This document shows positions 18,763 through 26,346 of a stretch of DNA of 64,000 bases, piece after piece. Location of the stretch: contig CAKZJE010000031.1 in assembly GCA_936941155.1 (NCBI GenBank), forward strand, positions 225,129 to 289,128, written 5' to 3'. The translations under genes were made by a program, and so were the position numbers. Position 1 is the stretch's first letter, and each line of letters starts with the position of its first letter. The notes below the pieces were generated by a model, which saw only the letters and a program-made list of their open reading frames with translations, was not told the origin of the DNA and did no database searches. The DNA is from an uncultured Methylomonas sp. (GTDB taxonomy: Bacteria > Pseudomonadota > Gammaproteobacteria > Methylococcales > Methylomonadaceae).

Positions 18763-18823
18763 GGAATACAGCTATTTTTTACTCTCAACACCTTAAAGTC
18801 CCAAAATGTTACGATAGGTCGAA

Positions 18824-20230
18824 ATGCCTGTCTACTTTACAATCTACCTCTTCCGCAGTATGACACAAAAATCTTGGCTCTCCACCCTTTCCATTTACAC
18901 CCAACCGCGAGTGTTGGGGATGATTTTCCTAGGCTTTTCTGCCGGTCTTCCTTTTCTGCTGGTTTTTTCCACGCTATCCGCTTGGCTGAGCGATGAAGGC
19001 ATCAGTCGCTCAGTCATCGGTTTTTTTAGCTGGGTTGGTGTCACTTATTCGATCAAAGTCTTTTGGGCACCCGTGATTGACCGCTTACCGCTGCCGTTTT
19101 TAACCCGTTTACTCGGCAGACGGCGCAGTTGGATGCTAGTTGCACAAATCGGCATTGCCACCGGCTTAATCTGCATGGCAAATTTGGATATTCACACGCA
19201 AACGCAAACACTGGCTTTATGCGCTGTTGCAGTCGCATTTTGCTCCGCTACCCAAGATATTGTGGTCGATGCGTATCGGATTGAAGCCGTTACTCCCGAA
19301 TATCAAGGCGCGATGTCGGCAACGTATGTGTTTGGTTATCGCCTCGCTTTATTAGTCGCAGGCGCAGGCGCGTTTTACATTGCCGAATACAGCAACTGGC
19401 AAACCACTTATTGTGTGATGGCGGCGATTATGGCGGTGGGCGTGACCACGACATTATTAATTCAAGAGCCACAAGTCAGCAAAGACAAAACTGCACAACT
19501 GCTGGAACAACGTTTAGAAGCTTCATTAGGCATTCAACAACACGCAACTTTATGGGCAAAATTTATCGCTTGGTTTGTGGATGCAGTCGTAAGTCCATTT
19601 GTAGAATTTTTCACTCGCAACGGCAAACTCGCGTTGCTGATTTTAGCTCTTATCGCCCTGTATAAAATGAGTGACATCACGATGGGCGTGATGGCGAATC
19701 CGTTTTATTTGGAGCTGGGTTATAGCAAAAAAGAAATTGCCGAAGTGGGGAAAGTTTTCGGCTTTTTTATGACGATTTTCGGTGCGTCCGTCGGTGGTTT
19801 GCTTGTTGCTCGTTATGGGATTATGAAACCGCTGTTATTAGGCGCGGTTTTAGTTTGCGTGACCAATTTATTGTTTGCGATGCTAGCCGTTGCCGCCAAA
19901 CCGGATTTAATCTTTTTAGCCGCAGTGATTAGCGCGGACAACTTAAGCGGCGGTATCGCTAGCTCGGTGTTTATTGCTTACCTTTCTAGTATGACTAACA
20001 GTTCTTATACTGCGACACAATACGCGGTTTTTAGTTCGTTGATGACCTTGCCGGCTAACTTAATCGGCGGGTTTTCGGGGGTCATTGTTGATAACTTTGG
20101 CTATCAACTCTTTTTTATTTACGCCTCTGTTTTGGGCGTGCCTGCGGTTTTATTAGTGATGCTGTTAAATCACTTTCAAGCTAGAAAAGGAGACCTTCCA
20201 GGTTTTAAAAACATGGAAGGTCTGAAATAA
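18824..20230 (+). CDS. ampG: AmpG-like MFS permease
   Basis: A 468-residue major facilitator protein with about 12-14 membrane segments. The signature starts RVLGMIFLGFSAGLPFLLVFSTLSAWL and continues with VFWAPVIDRLP and QDIVVDAYRIE, typical of AmpG muropeptide permeases, which bring anhydromuropeptides into the cytosol for recycling. The ATG at 18824 has AGG before it; a second ATG at 18860 (MTQKSWLS) is also possible. The last 14 residues are encoded by a palindromic repeat. The gene abuts folM by one base. Confidence 0.88.
   Translation: MPVYFTIYLFRSMTQKSWLSTLSIYTQPRVLGMIFLGFSAGLPFLLVFSTLSAWLSDEGISRSVIGFFSWVGVTYSIKVFWAPVIDRLPLPFLTRLLGRRRSWMLVAQIGIATGLICMANLDIHTQTQTLALCAVAVAFCSATQDIVVDAYRIEAVTPEYQGAMSATYVFGYRLALLVAGAGAFYIAEYSNWQTTYCVMAAIMAVGVTTTLLIQEPQVSKDKTAQLLEQRLEASLGIQQHATLWAKFIAWFVDAVVSPFVEFFTRNGKLALLILALIALYKMSDITMGVMANPFYLELGYSKKEIAEVGKVFGFFMTIFGASVGGLLVARYGIMKPLLLGAVLVCVTNLLFAMLAVAAKPDLIFLAAVISADNLSGGIASSVFIAYLSSMTNSSYTATQYAVFSSLMTLPANLIGGFSGVIVDNFGYQLFFIYASVLGVPAVLLVMLLNHFQARKGDLPGFKNMEGLK
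20192..20222. repeat. GACCTTCCA palindrome inside the end of the ampG-like gene
   Basis: GACCTTCCA (20192-20200) and TGGAAGGTC (20214-20222) are perfect 9-base arms; the inner GGTTTT and AAAACA almost pair as well. The element spans the last codons of the permease. GACCTTCCAGGTTTT palindromes are of a type usually seen between genes. Confidence 0.75.
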
Positions 20231-20231
20231 C

Positions 20232-20963
20232 ATGCCAAAAAACGTTTTAATCACCGGAGCAGCTAAACGGATTGGGGCTGCCTGCGCAAAACACTTTCAT
20301 AATCAAGGTTATAATGTTTTTTTACATTATCGCAACTCATCTGAAAAAGCTTTGCAGTTGTGTGAAGAACTCAATCAATCGCGTCCTGATTCTGCAAAAA
20401 TGATGGCTGCGGATTTATTATCAATTCCACAAATTCAAAACCTTGCCGAACAAGCGTGTGCAGCTTGGGGCGGAATTGATGTTTTAGTGAATAATGCCTC
20501 AAGTTTTTATCCGCAAAACGTTGCCGATGTGACTGAAAACAGTTGGGATGAAATGTTGGGCAGCAATTTAAAAGCTCCGTTTTTTTTGATTCAAGCCTTA
20601 AGCTATTCGTTAGCAAAGCGCGGCGGTTGTGTGGTCAATATTATTGATATTCATGCCGAGCGTGGCTTAAAAAATTATCCGGTGTATAGCATTGCCAAAG
20701 CGGGACTGGCTGGTATGACGAAAATTTTAGCCAAAGAACTTGCGCCGCAGATTCGCGTAAATGGCATTTCACCCGGTGCAATTTTGTGGCCAGAACAAGA
20801 ATTATCGCTGTCGGCAAAAGCGGATATTTTAGAAAGAATTGCCTTAGGACATGCGGGAAATCCCGATGATATAGCCAAAGCCGTTGCTTTTTTGTGCAAT
20901 GATGCCAGCTATATCACAGGACAAATTATCAATGTTGATGGTGGCAGAACGTTATTCTGTTGA
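20232..20963 (+). CDS. folM: Pteridine reductase-like SDR (FolM family)
   Basis: A 243-residue short-chain dehydrogenase. The cofactor loop is TGAAKRIG with an arginine, typical for NADPH-dependent pteridine reductases; then NNASSF, and the catalytic YSIAK. The C-terminal GQIINVDGGRTL is complete. It likely reduces dihydromonapterin or dihydrofolate-type pterins. The gene lies next to folK and folB, which supports a pterin role. It starts one base after the permease stop and overlaps the convergent folK by 12 bases. Confidence 0.85.
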   Translation: MPKNVLITGAAKRIGAACAKHFHNQGYNVFLHYRNSSEKALQLCEELNQSRPDSAKMMAADLLSIPQIQNLAEQACAAWGGIDVLVNNASSFYPQNVADVTENSWDEMLGSNLKAPFFLIQALSYSLAKRGGCVVNIIDIHAERGLKNYPVYSIAKAGLAGMTKILAKELAPQIRVNGISPGAILWPEQELSLSAKADILERIALGHAGNPDDIAKAVAFLCNDASYITGQIINVDGGRTLFC

Positions 20964-21452
20964 TAACCATGTTGGTACAACAGTGTGTTGACGCTGCTCG
21001 CTTTTATCAAACTCTTGCCACAGCCGCGCGTAACTTTTTTGATTTAACGGATGCGTTAAATTAGGCGCAATTTCTGCTAATGGCTCTAACACAAACGCAT
21101 AACGCTCAATTTCATCTCGTGGAATTTGCAGGCGACCATCACTGATAACCAAATCGCCATACAAAATCAAATCCAAGTCTAAGGTTCTGGCAGAGAACTT
21201 TTGCGCCTCGCGGGTGCGCCCGTGTTCCAACTCAATTTGGCGTAACTTTTTACCAACTGCTTTCACTTCCCAATCGGATTCAAAAGCGACGACTAGATTA
21301 TAAAAAGCCGCTCCAGTAAAACCGACCGGCTCTGATTCATAAACACTTGAAACAGTCAGTTCCCCGAAACATTGTGCGAGAGCTGCCAAACTAGACGGAA
21401 TATTTTTATCTCGCTCAATATTACTGCCGATACTGATATACGCAGTAGGCAT
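20952..21452 (-). CDS. folK: 6-hydroxymethyl-7,8-dihydropterin pyrophosphokinase
   Basis: A 166-residue enzyme that transfers pyrophosphate from ATP to hydroxymethyl-dihydropterin in folate biosynthesis. It begins MPTAYISIGSNIERD, and carries VYESEPVG, FYNLVVAFES and the signature ARTLDLDLILYGD plus IPRDEIERYAFVLEPLAEIAP. It follows folB directly (stop and ATG adjacent). Confidence 0.95.
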   Translation of the reverse strand: MPTAYISIGSNIERDKNIPSSLAALAQCFGELTVSSVYESEPVGFTGAAFYNLVVAFESDWEVKAVGKKLRQIELEHGRTREAQKFSARTLDLDLILYGDLVISDGRLQIPRDEIERYAFVLEPLAEIAPNLTHPLNQKSYARLWQEFDKSEQRQHTVVPTWLSTE

Positions 21453-21806
21453 TTATTTTTCTCCTCGCTCAATGATAATCCCCACATCTTTCGCTCGTGT
21501 AATTGCACCGCGTTTATTTAAGACAATTCTGACCCAAGGGATTTGAAATTCAGTGCGCAAAACAGCGGCAATTTCTTCAATTAATTTTTCCACCAAAAAA
21601 AACTCACTGGTTTCGACAAACGAAACCACGCGCTCAGAGACGGCTTTATAATCAAGTGTATGTGCAATATCATCGGTTTGCGCGGCTTTTTTAATATCAA
21701 ATGCCATTTCAATATCTAAAACCACCGTTTGCTTCTTTTTTCGTTCCCAATCATAAATCCCAATAATTGTGTCAATTTCCAGCCCGCCTAAAAATATAAT
21801 ATCCAT
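21453..21806 (-). CDS. folB: Dihydroneopterin aldolase
   Basis: A 117-residue enzyme that cleaves dihydroneopterin to hydroxymethyl-dihydropterin and glycolaldehyde. It begins MDIIFLGGLEIDTIIGIYDWERKKKQ, with the catalytic-site glutamate in that segment, then TIDYKAV-like LDYKAVSERVVSF and VEKLIEEIA. It is the first gene of the folB-folK pair and divergent from plsY. Confidence 0.95.
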   Translation of the reverse strand: MDIIFLGGLEIDTIIGIYDWERKKKQTVVLDIEMAFDIKKAAQTDDIAHTLDYKAVSERVVSFVETSEFFLVEKLIEEIAAVLRTEFQIPWVRIVLNKRGAITRAKDVGIIIERGEK

Positions 21807-21900
21807 TGTGTTTTCCGGTTAAAATGGTTGTTTTAAGAGTATTAAAGTATCAAGGATACGTTTTTACTTCCTAAGTTTCAATTGAAGAGGAAAAAAGGAA

Positions 21901-22473
21901 ATGATTGAGTGGTTGCTAGTTCCAATAGGTTATTTGGTAGGTTCTGTCTCTAGTGCAATTATTGTCTGTCAATTAATGGATTTACCTGACCCGCGCACAG
22001 AAGGCTCTCATAATCCCGGTGCAACCAACGTAATGCGGATTGGAGGAAAAAAAGCTGCCGCCATTACTTTAGCGGGCGATGCGATAAAAGGACTGCTACC
22101 TGTGTTGCTGGCAAAAATGCTAGGCGTGGAAAGTTTGATATTGGCAGCGGTGGTATTCGCTGCTTTTTTAGGGCATTTATACCCGATTTTTTTTGGATTT
22201 AAAGGCGGAAAAGGCGTTGCCACTTCGCTGGGTGTTTCGTTAGGCGTGTCGTGGATTTTGGGATTGGCAATTTCTGGAACTTGGTTTTTAGTTTATAAAC
22301 TGTCTAAAATTTCTTCATTGTCAGCCTTAGTTGCCGCAGTTTTAGCTCCGCTGTATACATGGCTGATTGTAGGTGACAGTTATTTAGTGGGCGTTTTTGT
22401 ATTGATTTCAATTGTGCTGCTGTGGCGACATCAAGGAAATATTAAACGTTTGTTAGCAGGGGAAGAGAGTTAG
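21901..22473 (+). CDS. plsY: Acyl-phosphate glycerol-3-phosphate acyltransferase PlsY
   Basis: A 190-residue inner-membrane enzyme with five hydrophobic segments. The three conserved loops are present: GSVSSAIIVCQ, GSHNPGATNVMRIGGKK and FKGGKGVATSLGV. It makes lysophosphatidate from acyl-phosphate for phospholipid synthesis. It is divergent from folB, an order shared with other gammaproteobacteria, where the block often lies next to tsaD; here it lies 12 kb away. Confidence 0.95.
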   Translation: MIEWLLVPIGYLVGSVSSAIIVCQLMDLPDPRTEGSHNPGATNVMRIGGKKAAAITLAGDAIKGLLPVLLAKMLGVESLILAAVVFAAFLGHLYPIFFGFKGGKGVATSLGVSLGVSWILGLAISGTWFLVYKLSKISSLSALVAAVLAPLYTWLIVGDSYLVGVFVLISIVLLWRHQGNIKRLLAGEES

Positions 22474-22483
22474 CAGAAGGGCA

Positions 22484-22639
22484 GGGGAGGGGGGCACTGC
22501 CTTAAGTTAAGAATTTTTCCGTTCGTCCTGAGCTTGTCGAAGGATGAACGGGAAAATTCAAATACACAAAGTTAAGCCTTTCATGGTTCGACAAGCTCAC
22601 CACGAACGGCTTAACTTAATGGCAGAGAGGGGAGGGGGG
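22484..22639. repeat. Composite two-hairpin REP/BIME-like element with flanking direct repeats
   Basis: Outer arms CTGCCTTAAGTTAAG (22497-22511) and CTTAACTTAATGGCAG (22610-22625) pair with a one-base bulge. Inside lie two head-to-head copies of the widespread GTTCGT...GAGCTTGTCGAA repeat: one at about 22520-22551 and an inverted one at about 22584-22609. The whole is flanked by identical 11-base direct repeats GGGGAGGGGGG (22484-22494 and 22629-22639). No transposase is nearby. A decayed GTAGAGACGC copy follows at about 22641-22662. The GTTCGTCC/GTCGAA units are of the REP type mobilised by RAYT enzymes in other bacteria. Confidence 0.8.
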
Positions 22640-22679
22640 AGACGCAAAATTGTGACTCTACAATAGCAATCATTACCGC

Positions 22680-23585
22680 TTAATAATTTGCGTAACTATA
22701 CTCGCGTACTTGCCGTTTATGGCTGACCAACCCCGCATTAGGCTTAGACAGTTTTTCATAATAAGCACCTTGCACAAAATTAAAACCGATTTGTGTTGCA
22801 CATAAATCCTGTTCTGGTTGCGTCACCTCTTGAAAAACAATTTCGCCCCCTAATGAAGAAACTATTTCTTGCAACTGGCGCAATGCACTCGACAAAGTTG
22901 AGTGTTGTGCCAAGTTGCCGTAGTTTTCATGCGGAGCAGTCACGCAAACAAAATCAGGTGATAACAGCTTGATTAAATTCAATATTCGATCGGCGGAAAT
23001 TAAATGTCCAATATTTAACGCAATTTTGTAGCCGCAATCGCGATAATTATTTAAACCTTTTAATAATTCGTGATGATGAACTTCATGGATTCCGCTCGCG
23101 GATAAAGAAATCACCACGTTTTTAGTTTCCAAGCCACAATGTAAAACAGTTTCTTCAAAATAAGTGCCGTGATGATGTTTCACGCCAATAATATGGCGCG
23201 GGTCTACTTCTAAGCACAAAAAACTGTTTCGATAGCTGACTCCCAACCAATTTAATAAATGCACAGTTCGGCATAAACGATCAAAATTGATAATTGAGCT
23301 GAAGTCGATTTTTTGCTGTCCCGGCTCGCAACTTAATAAATTTTCAATTTCAAAAGTTTGTTGCTGATGAAAAAAATTAGGCGAGGTGACAAGTTTTGCT
23401 TTGTGACCTGCAATAAAACTTGGATTAGCTCTCTCACGCACGGGCGTAAGCACACTGTCTAAACGATTTTTGCCAAATAATCCACTCACAGAACCGGCTT
23501 GCAAAACCAAAGGGCGAAAATCAAAACTGTGTTCTTGAGCGAATCTGTCATTAAAATAATCAACTAATTGTTGTAGCGACATCAT
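22680..23585 (-). CDS. Degenerate EAL-domain protein
   Basis: A 301-residue cytosolic protein with an EAL-like fold over about residues 85-285, but the catalytic residues are gone. There is no E-x-L motif; the usual IALDDFG is KIALNIGH, and the EGVE motif near the end is QEVT followed by QIGFNFVQGAYYEK, which keeps the YVQG-like stretch. It therefore should not hydrolyse cyclic di-GMP. Inactive EAL proteins often act as c-di-GMP-independent protein-binding regulators. AAGGA lies five bases before the first ATG. It is not linked to other signalling genes. Confidence 0.8.
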   Translation of the reverse strand: MMSLQQLVDYFNDRFAQEHSFDFRPLVLQAGSVSGLFGKNRLDSVLTPVRERANPSFIAGHKAKLVTSPNFFHQQQTFEIENLLSCEPGQQKIDFSSIINFDRLCRTVHLLNWLGVSYRNSFLCLEVDPRHIIGVKHHHGTYFEETVLHCGLETKNVVISLSASGIHEVHHHELLKGLNNYRDCGYKIALNIGHLISADRILNLIKLLSPDFVCVTAPHENYGNLAQHSTLSSALRQLQEIVSSLGGEIVFQEVTQPEQDLCATQIGFNFVQGAYYEKLSKPNAGLVSHKRQVREYSYANY

Positions 23586-23998
23586 ATTTTCCTTTAATCA
23601 AATGGTTGTCATCAGCTGTTATGGCGCGGTGACAACGTAAGTTACTTTAGCAATCGCAATTGCTACATTCCCTCGTTTTAGGGCTAATATTCTTAAAAAA
23701 CTGTTGAAATTTGCGAACATGTTTTGAATGGTTTCTGAAAAGTAATCGACTCGGTAGTCCTGTTTAAAAAAAATAGGTGGGCGATGAAACCCACCTGAAA
23801 GACATCCTTGTCTAAAGGTTATACACATCTAACGATTTACTTCTACACACTCTGGAGATTTAAAACATGAAAGCTAATTTACTGCATGGGATTATAGTAG
23901 TCGCTTATTTGTTTTTAATAAAACGATATAAATAGATTTTATTATCTTATTATTAGATATAATAATTAAACAATATAACACTACAGTTTTTTAAGATT
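23586..23998. other. Gene-free region between the EAL gene and the LysR gene
   Basis: About 410 bases between divergent genes. The only structure seen is the AGGTGGG/CCCACCT palindrome at 23775-23796. The 150 bases before the LysR gene are strongly AT-rich and must hold promoters, but none is convincing. A 69-codon minus-strand frame at 23619-23828 was judged spurious. Confidence 0.6.
23775..23796. repeat. AGGTGGG palindrome
   Basis: AGGTGGG (23775-23781) and CCCACCT (23790-23796) around CGATGAAA. It is related in sequence type to GGTGGGCA at 16625-16648 but with a different loop. Similar GGTGGG...CCCACC palindromes are common dispersed elements. Confidence 0.7.
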
Positions 23999-24898
23999 AT
24001 GAATTTAAGCCAAATTGAACTTTTACAAGTTTTGCAAGAAACTGAATTAAATTTATCGAAAGCAGCCGATAAAATGCACGTTGTGCAATCTGCGGTGAGT
24101 CGACAATTACAGCTGTTTGAGGCTGAATTAGGCTCACCTTTGTTTGAACGTCGGGGCAAAAAATTAGTGGATTTAACGCCTTTAGGCAGACAAGTGATGG
24201 ATGAAGTGGCTGCAATTAGCCAAGCAAAACAGAATATTAAAACGATTGCGGCGGATTTTTTAGATAGCAATCAAGGCACAATTCATATTGCCACCACTCA
24301 CACGCAAGCGAAATATTTTTTGCCGTTGCCGATTCAACGTTTTAGAGAAAAATATCCGGGCGTGCGAATTTATATGTTGCAAGCCTCACCCGAACAATTA
24401 ATTGACCAACTGCATAATCACAAGGCAGATGTGGCGATTTGTACTGAAAAGGTCAGTGAAGATGCAGGTTTAGTGACCAAGCATTGTTATGAATGGCATC
24501 ATGCGGCGGTGATGCCACATAATCATCCTTTAGCGACTGGCGAAATTACCCGCGAGCGTTTGGCGACCTTTCCCATTTTAACCTATAGCTTTGGTTATAC
24601 CGGACGCTCTATGATTGAAAAAGCCTTTAAAGACAGAGGCTTGGAACTTGATATTATTTTGGCAGCCGCTGATACCGATGTGATAAAAACCTACGTTAGA
24701 TTAGGGCTGGGCGTAGGGTTAATTGCAGGGATGGCTTATGACACGTTTGCGGACAAAGATTTAGTGGTGCGGGATTTGTCGCATTTAATTCCGCGCTCTG
24801 TCACGCGGATTGCGTATTTAAAGCAAAATTATTTGCCGCTGTATAGTCAGCATTTTATTGAAGAATTGCTGTTGGCGGGGAGTTCAATAGCAAGTTAA
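23999..24898 (+). CDS. cysB: LysR-family regulator of the CysB/Cbl type
   Basis: A 299-residue regulator. The N-terminal helix-turn-helix is LNLSKAADKMHVVQSAVSRQLQLFEAELG, and the effector domain carries the CysB hallmarks IATTHTQAKYFLP, TYSFGYTGRS and DTDVIKTYVRLGLGVGLIAGMA. E. coli CysB activates sulfate assimilation in response to N-acetylserine. It lies alone but 8 kb from cysI, and sulfur control is the natural inference. It is 25 residues shorter than E. coli CysB at the C-terminus. Whether it is CysB or Cbl cannot be settled. Confidence 0.85.
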   Translation: MNLSQIELLQVLQETELNLSKAADKMHVVQSAVSRQLQLFEAELGSPLFERRGKKLVDLTPLGRQVMDEVAAISQAKQNIKTIAADFLDSNQGTIHIATTHTQAKYFLPLPIQRFREKYPGVRIYMLQASPEQLIDQLHNHKADVAICTEKVSEDAGLVTKHCYEWHHAAVMPHNHPLATGEITRERLATFPILTYSFGYTGRSMIEKAFKDRGLELDIILAAADTDVIKTYVRLGLGVGLIAGMAYDTFADKDLVVRDLSHLIPRSVTRIAYLKQNYLPLYSQHFIEELLLAGSSIAS

Positions 24899-24908
24899 GC
24901 GTTGATGT

Positions 24909-24944
24909 TGGGGCGAATTCATTCGCCCTGTGCAATTTCCTACA
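24909..24944. repeat. Partial copy of the GGCGAATTCATTCGCC element
   Basis: GGGGCGAATTCATTCGCCC at 24910-24928 matches the left half of 11836-11880; the right half is decayed but ends with a similar CCTAC. Confidence 0.7.
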
Positions 24945-25019
24945 AGATTCAAGAAAGTTATTCTTGATGGAATCCAAATTGTATCTACACAAGCGAATGA
25001 TTGGGAGGATCTCTTGCAA

Positions 25020-25053
25020 AAATTTTCAAGACGACTGGTCGTCTTGAAAATTT
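25020..25053. repeat. AAGACGAC palindrome, copy 2 (34 bases, perfect)
   Basis: AAATTTTCAAGACGAC (25020-25035) and GTCGTCTTGAAAATTT (25038-25053) are perfect 16-base arms around TG. It is the longer form of 11614-11631 and may serve as a rho-independent-like stop after the LysR gene. Confidence 0.85.
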
Positions 25054-25229
25054 CAGAAGATATTAACAGGGATTTTTTAACCGTAGTAAATGAATAAATC
25101 TCTTTGCATGAAAAAACAAATGTTTCTCTAAGGCGTGATTTTCTTTGTTAGCAGTTTTTTAATTAACCAAACTAGCAAAAAACGTTACTATGGAGATTAT
25201 TTTTCACAAAGTACGAAGGAGATGCCGTG

Positions 25230-25577
25230 ATGCGCCGTTTTTTATTTTTATGCTTGTTTGTTATTCCGGCATTTTGTCTTGCTGATGATGAGCCGCCCCC
25301 AGCGGATTTAGCTCCTGTGCCTGAGCCGCCTGAGATGCCCAAAAAGGTTCAGGATGATGAGCCGATGGAGCCTGATATTACGATTATTCGCAAAGAGAAG
25401 AAAACCATTCAGGAATTTCGCCGCAATGGAAAATTGTATATGGTGAAAGTGATTCCTGATGTTGGGCCTCCGTATTATTTTTTAGATACCAATGGCGACG
25501 GCAAAATGGATGTACGCACCAATGATATGGACAAAGGCTCAAATATTAATCAATGGAAACTGTTGGAATGGGACTAA
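25230..25577 (+). CDS. DUF2782 secreted protein
   Basis: A 115-residue protein with a signal peptide (MRRFLFLCLFVIPAFCLA) and a short proline/acid-rich stretch, then the DUF2782 core ITIIRKEKKTIQEFRRNGKLYMVKV and PDVGPPYYFLDTNGDGKMD. The ATG at 25230 lies eight bases after AAGGAG; a GTG at 25227 is also possible. It should be periplasmic. Function is unknown; in other gammaproteobacteria it is often near polA, but not here. Confidence 0.85.
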   Translation: MRRFLFLCLFVIPAFCLADDEPPPADLAPVPEPPEMPKKVQDDEPMEPDITIIRKEKKTIQEFRRNGKLYMVKVIPDVGPPYYFLDTNGDGKMDVRTNDMDKGSNINQWKLLEWD

Positions 25578-25629
25578 AGTGCGTTGAGTTTTAACGCAAT
25601 TCATAGAAAGGAAAGCTATTGATGTGCAA

Positions 25630-25667
25630 TGCCATGTAGTGGCAAATCAGAATGCGACTACATGGCA
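25630..25667. repeat. TGCCATGTAGT palindrome
   Basis: TGCCATGTAGT (25630-25640) and ACTACATGGCA (25657-25667) are perfect 11-base arms with a 16-base loop. It lies between convergent genes, without T-runs, so it is more likely a dispersed repeat than a terminator. Confidence 0.75.
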
Positions 25668-25701
25668 CAACTTGTGAAAGTCTCAAAACTTAAGCAAATG
25701 A

Positions 25702-26247
25702 TTAAGTGCGAGCACGCGCCACATAATAAACATCAGATAAATCATAAGGTTTATAGCGAGCGGGTTCTTTGCGATTTTGTCCAGCATAGCTGAGCATTAA
25801 GCCGATTTTTTTATCAAAATCTATCCAGTCTACAAAAATAGCACTGTGTTTAATGTCATTGAAAGAGTGATTAACATAGGACAGAAAATCACCTGGTTGA
25901 ATAGATTTGAAGTTTACTGCGAGTGGGTCACTGCTTCTATTGTGCATAATAACGGCACGTTTACCTTGATAAGGATAGCCAGCACGTTCAAAAACAGCGT
26001 TTGCATAATCCCAGCAACTGCCTTTAATAACAGCGCGGTTAATTAAAGCCATTTCGCGTCCTGTTGCCAAAACTTTACGTCCTTCTGGGGTGGCTTTATT
26101 TTCAGCTTCCAATAAAACTTTAGAATATTTAGTGCTCTTAACTTTAATAGGCTCTGGAGCTATCACGGCAACGGTTTCGGGTTTCGTGGGTATTTGCTGG
26201 CAGCCAGCCAGCACAGCAATCATACTTACAGTTAATATTTTTTTCAT
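25702..26247 (-). CDS. Lipoprotein with NlpC/P60-like fold
   Basis: A 181-residue lipoprotein with lipobox LAGC after a short signal sequence. The region from about residue 75 has GSCWDYANAVFERAGYP and later QPGDFLSYVNHSF, DIKHSAIFVDWID, which looks like the Cys and His pattern of NlpC/P60 or CHAP cysteine peptidases. It could cut peptidoglycan peptides; it lies next to an L,D-transpeptidase. Family assignment is by pattern only. Confidence 0.7.
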   Translation of the reverse strand: MKKILTVSMIAVLAGCQQIPTKPETVAVIAPEPIKVKSTKYSKVLLEAENKATPEGRKVLATGREMALINRAVIKGSCWDYANAVFERAGYPYQGKRAVIMHNRSSDPLAVNFKSIQPGDFLSYVNHSFNDIKHSAIFVDWIDFDKKIGLMLSYAGQNRKEPARYKPYDLSDVYYVARART

Positions 26248-26346
26248 AAAAAACCTCTTATCTTTAAAAGATAGGTTAATGTTTATATCGCTCTCATCAC
26301 AATAAGATGGGGAGAGGTTGATTGATTAAAATTTATTGCTAATTGG

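Larger units (their letters stand above)
24899..25229. other. Gene-free region with two dispersed repeats
   Basis: No gene is supported between the LysR gene and the DUF2782 gene. It holds a partial composite palindrome (24909-24944) and the perfect 34-base palindrome (25020-25053). A good Shine-Dalgarno, AAGGAG, stands at 25216-25221 for the next gene. Confidence 0.7.

Noticed and set aside
22484..22639. An insertion sequence or transposon remnant with coding capacity
   Set aside because: The element is too short, with no transposase frame on either strand.
23619..23828. A 69-codon minus-strand frame between the EAL and LysR genes
   Set aside because: Runs through a dispersed palindrome, is Phe/Ile-rich and lacks a ribosome site.
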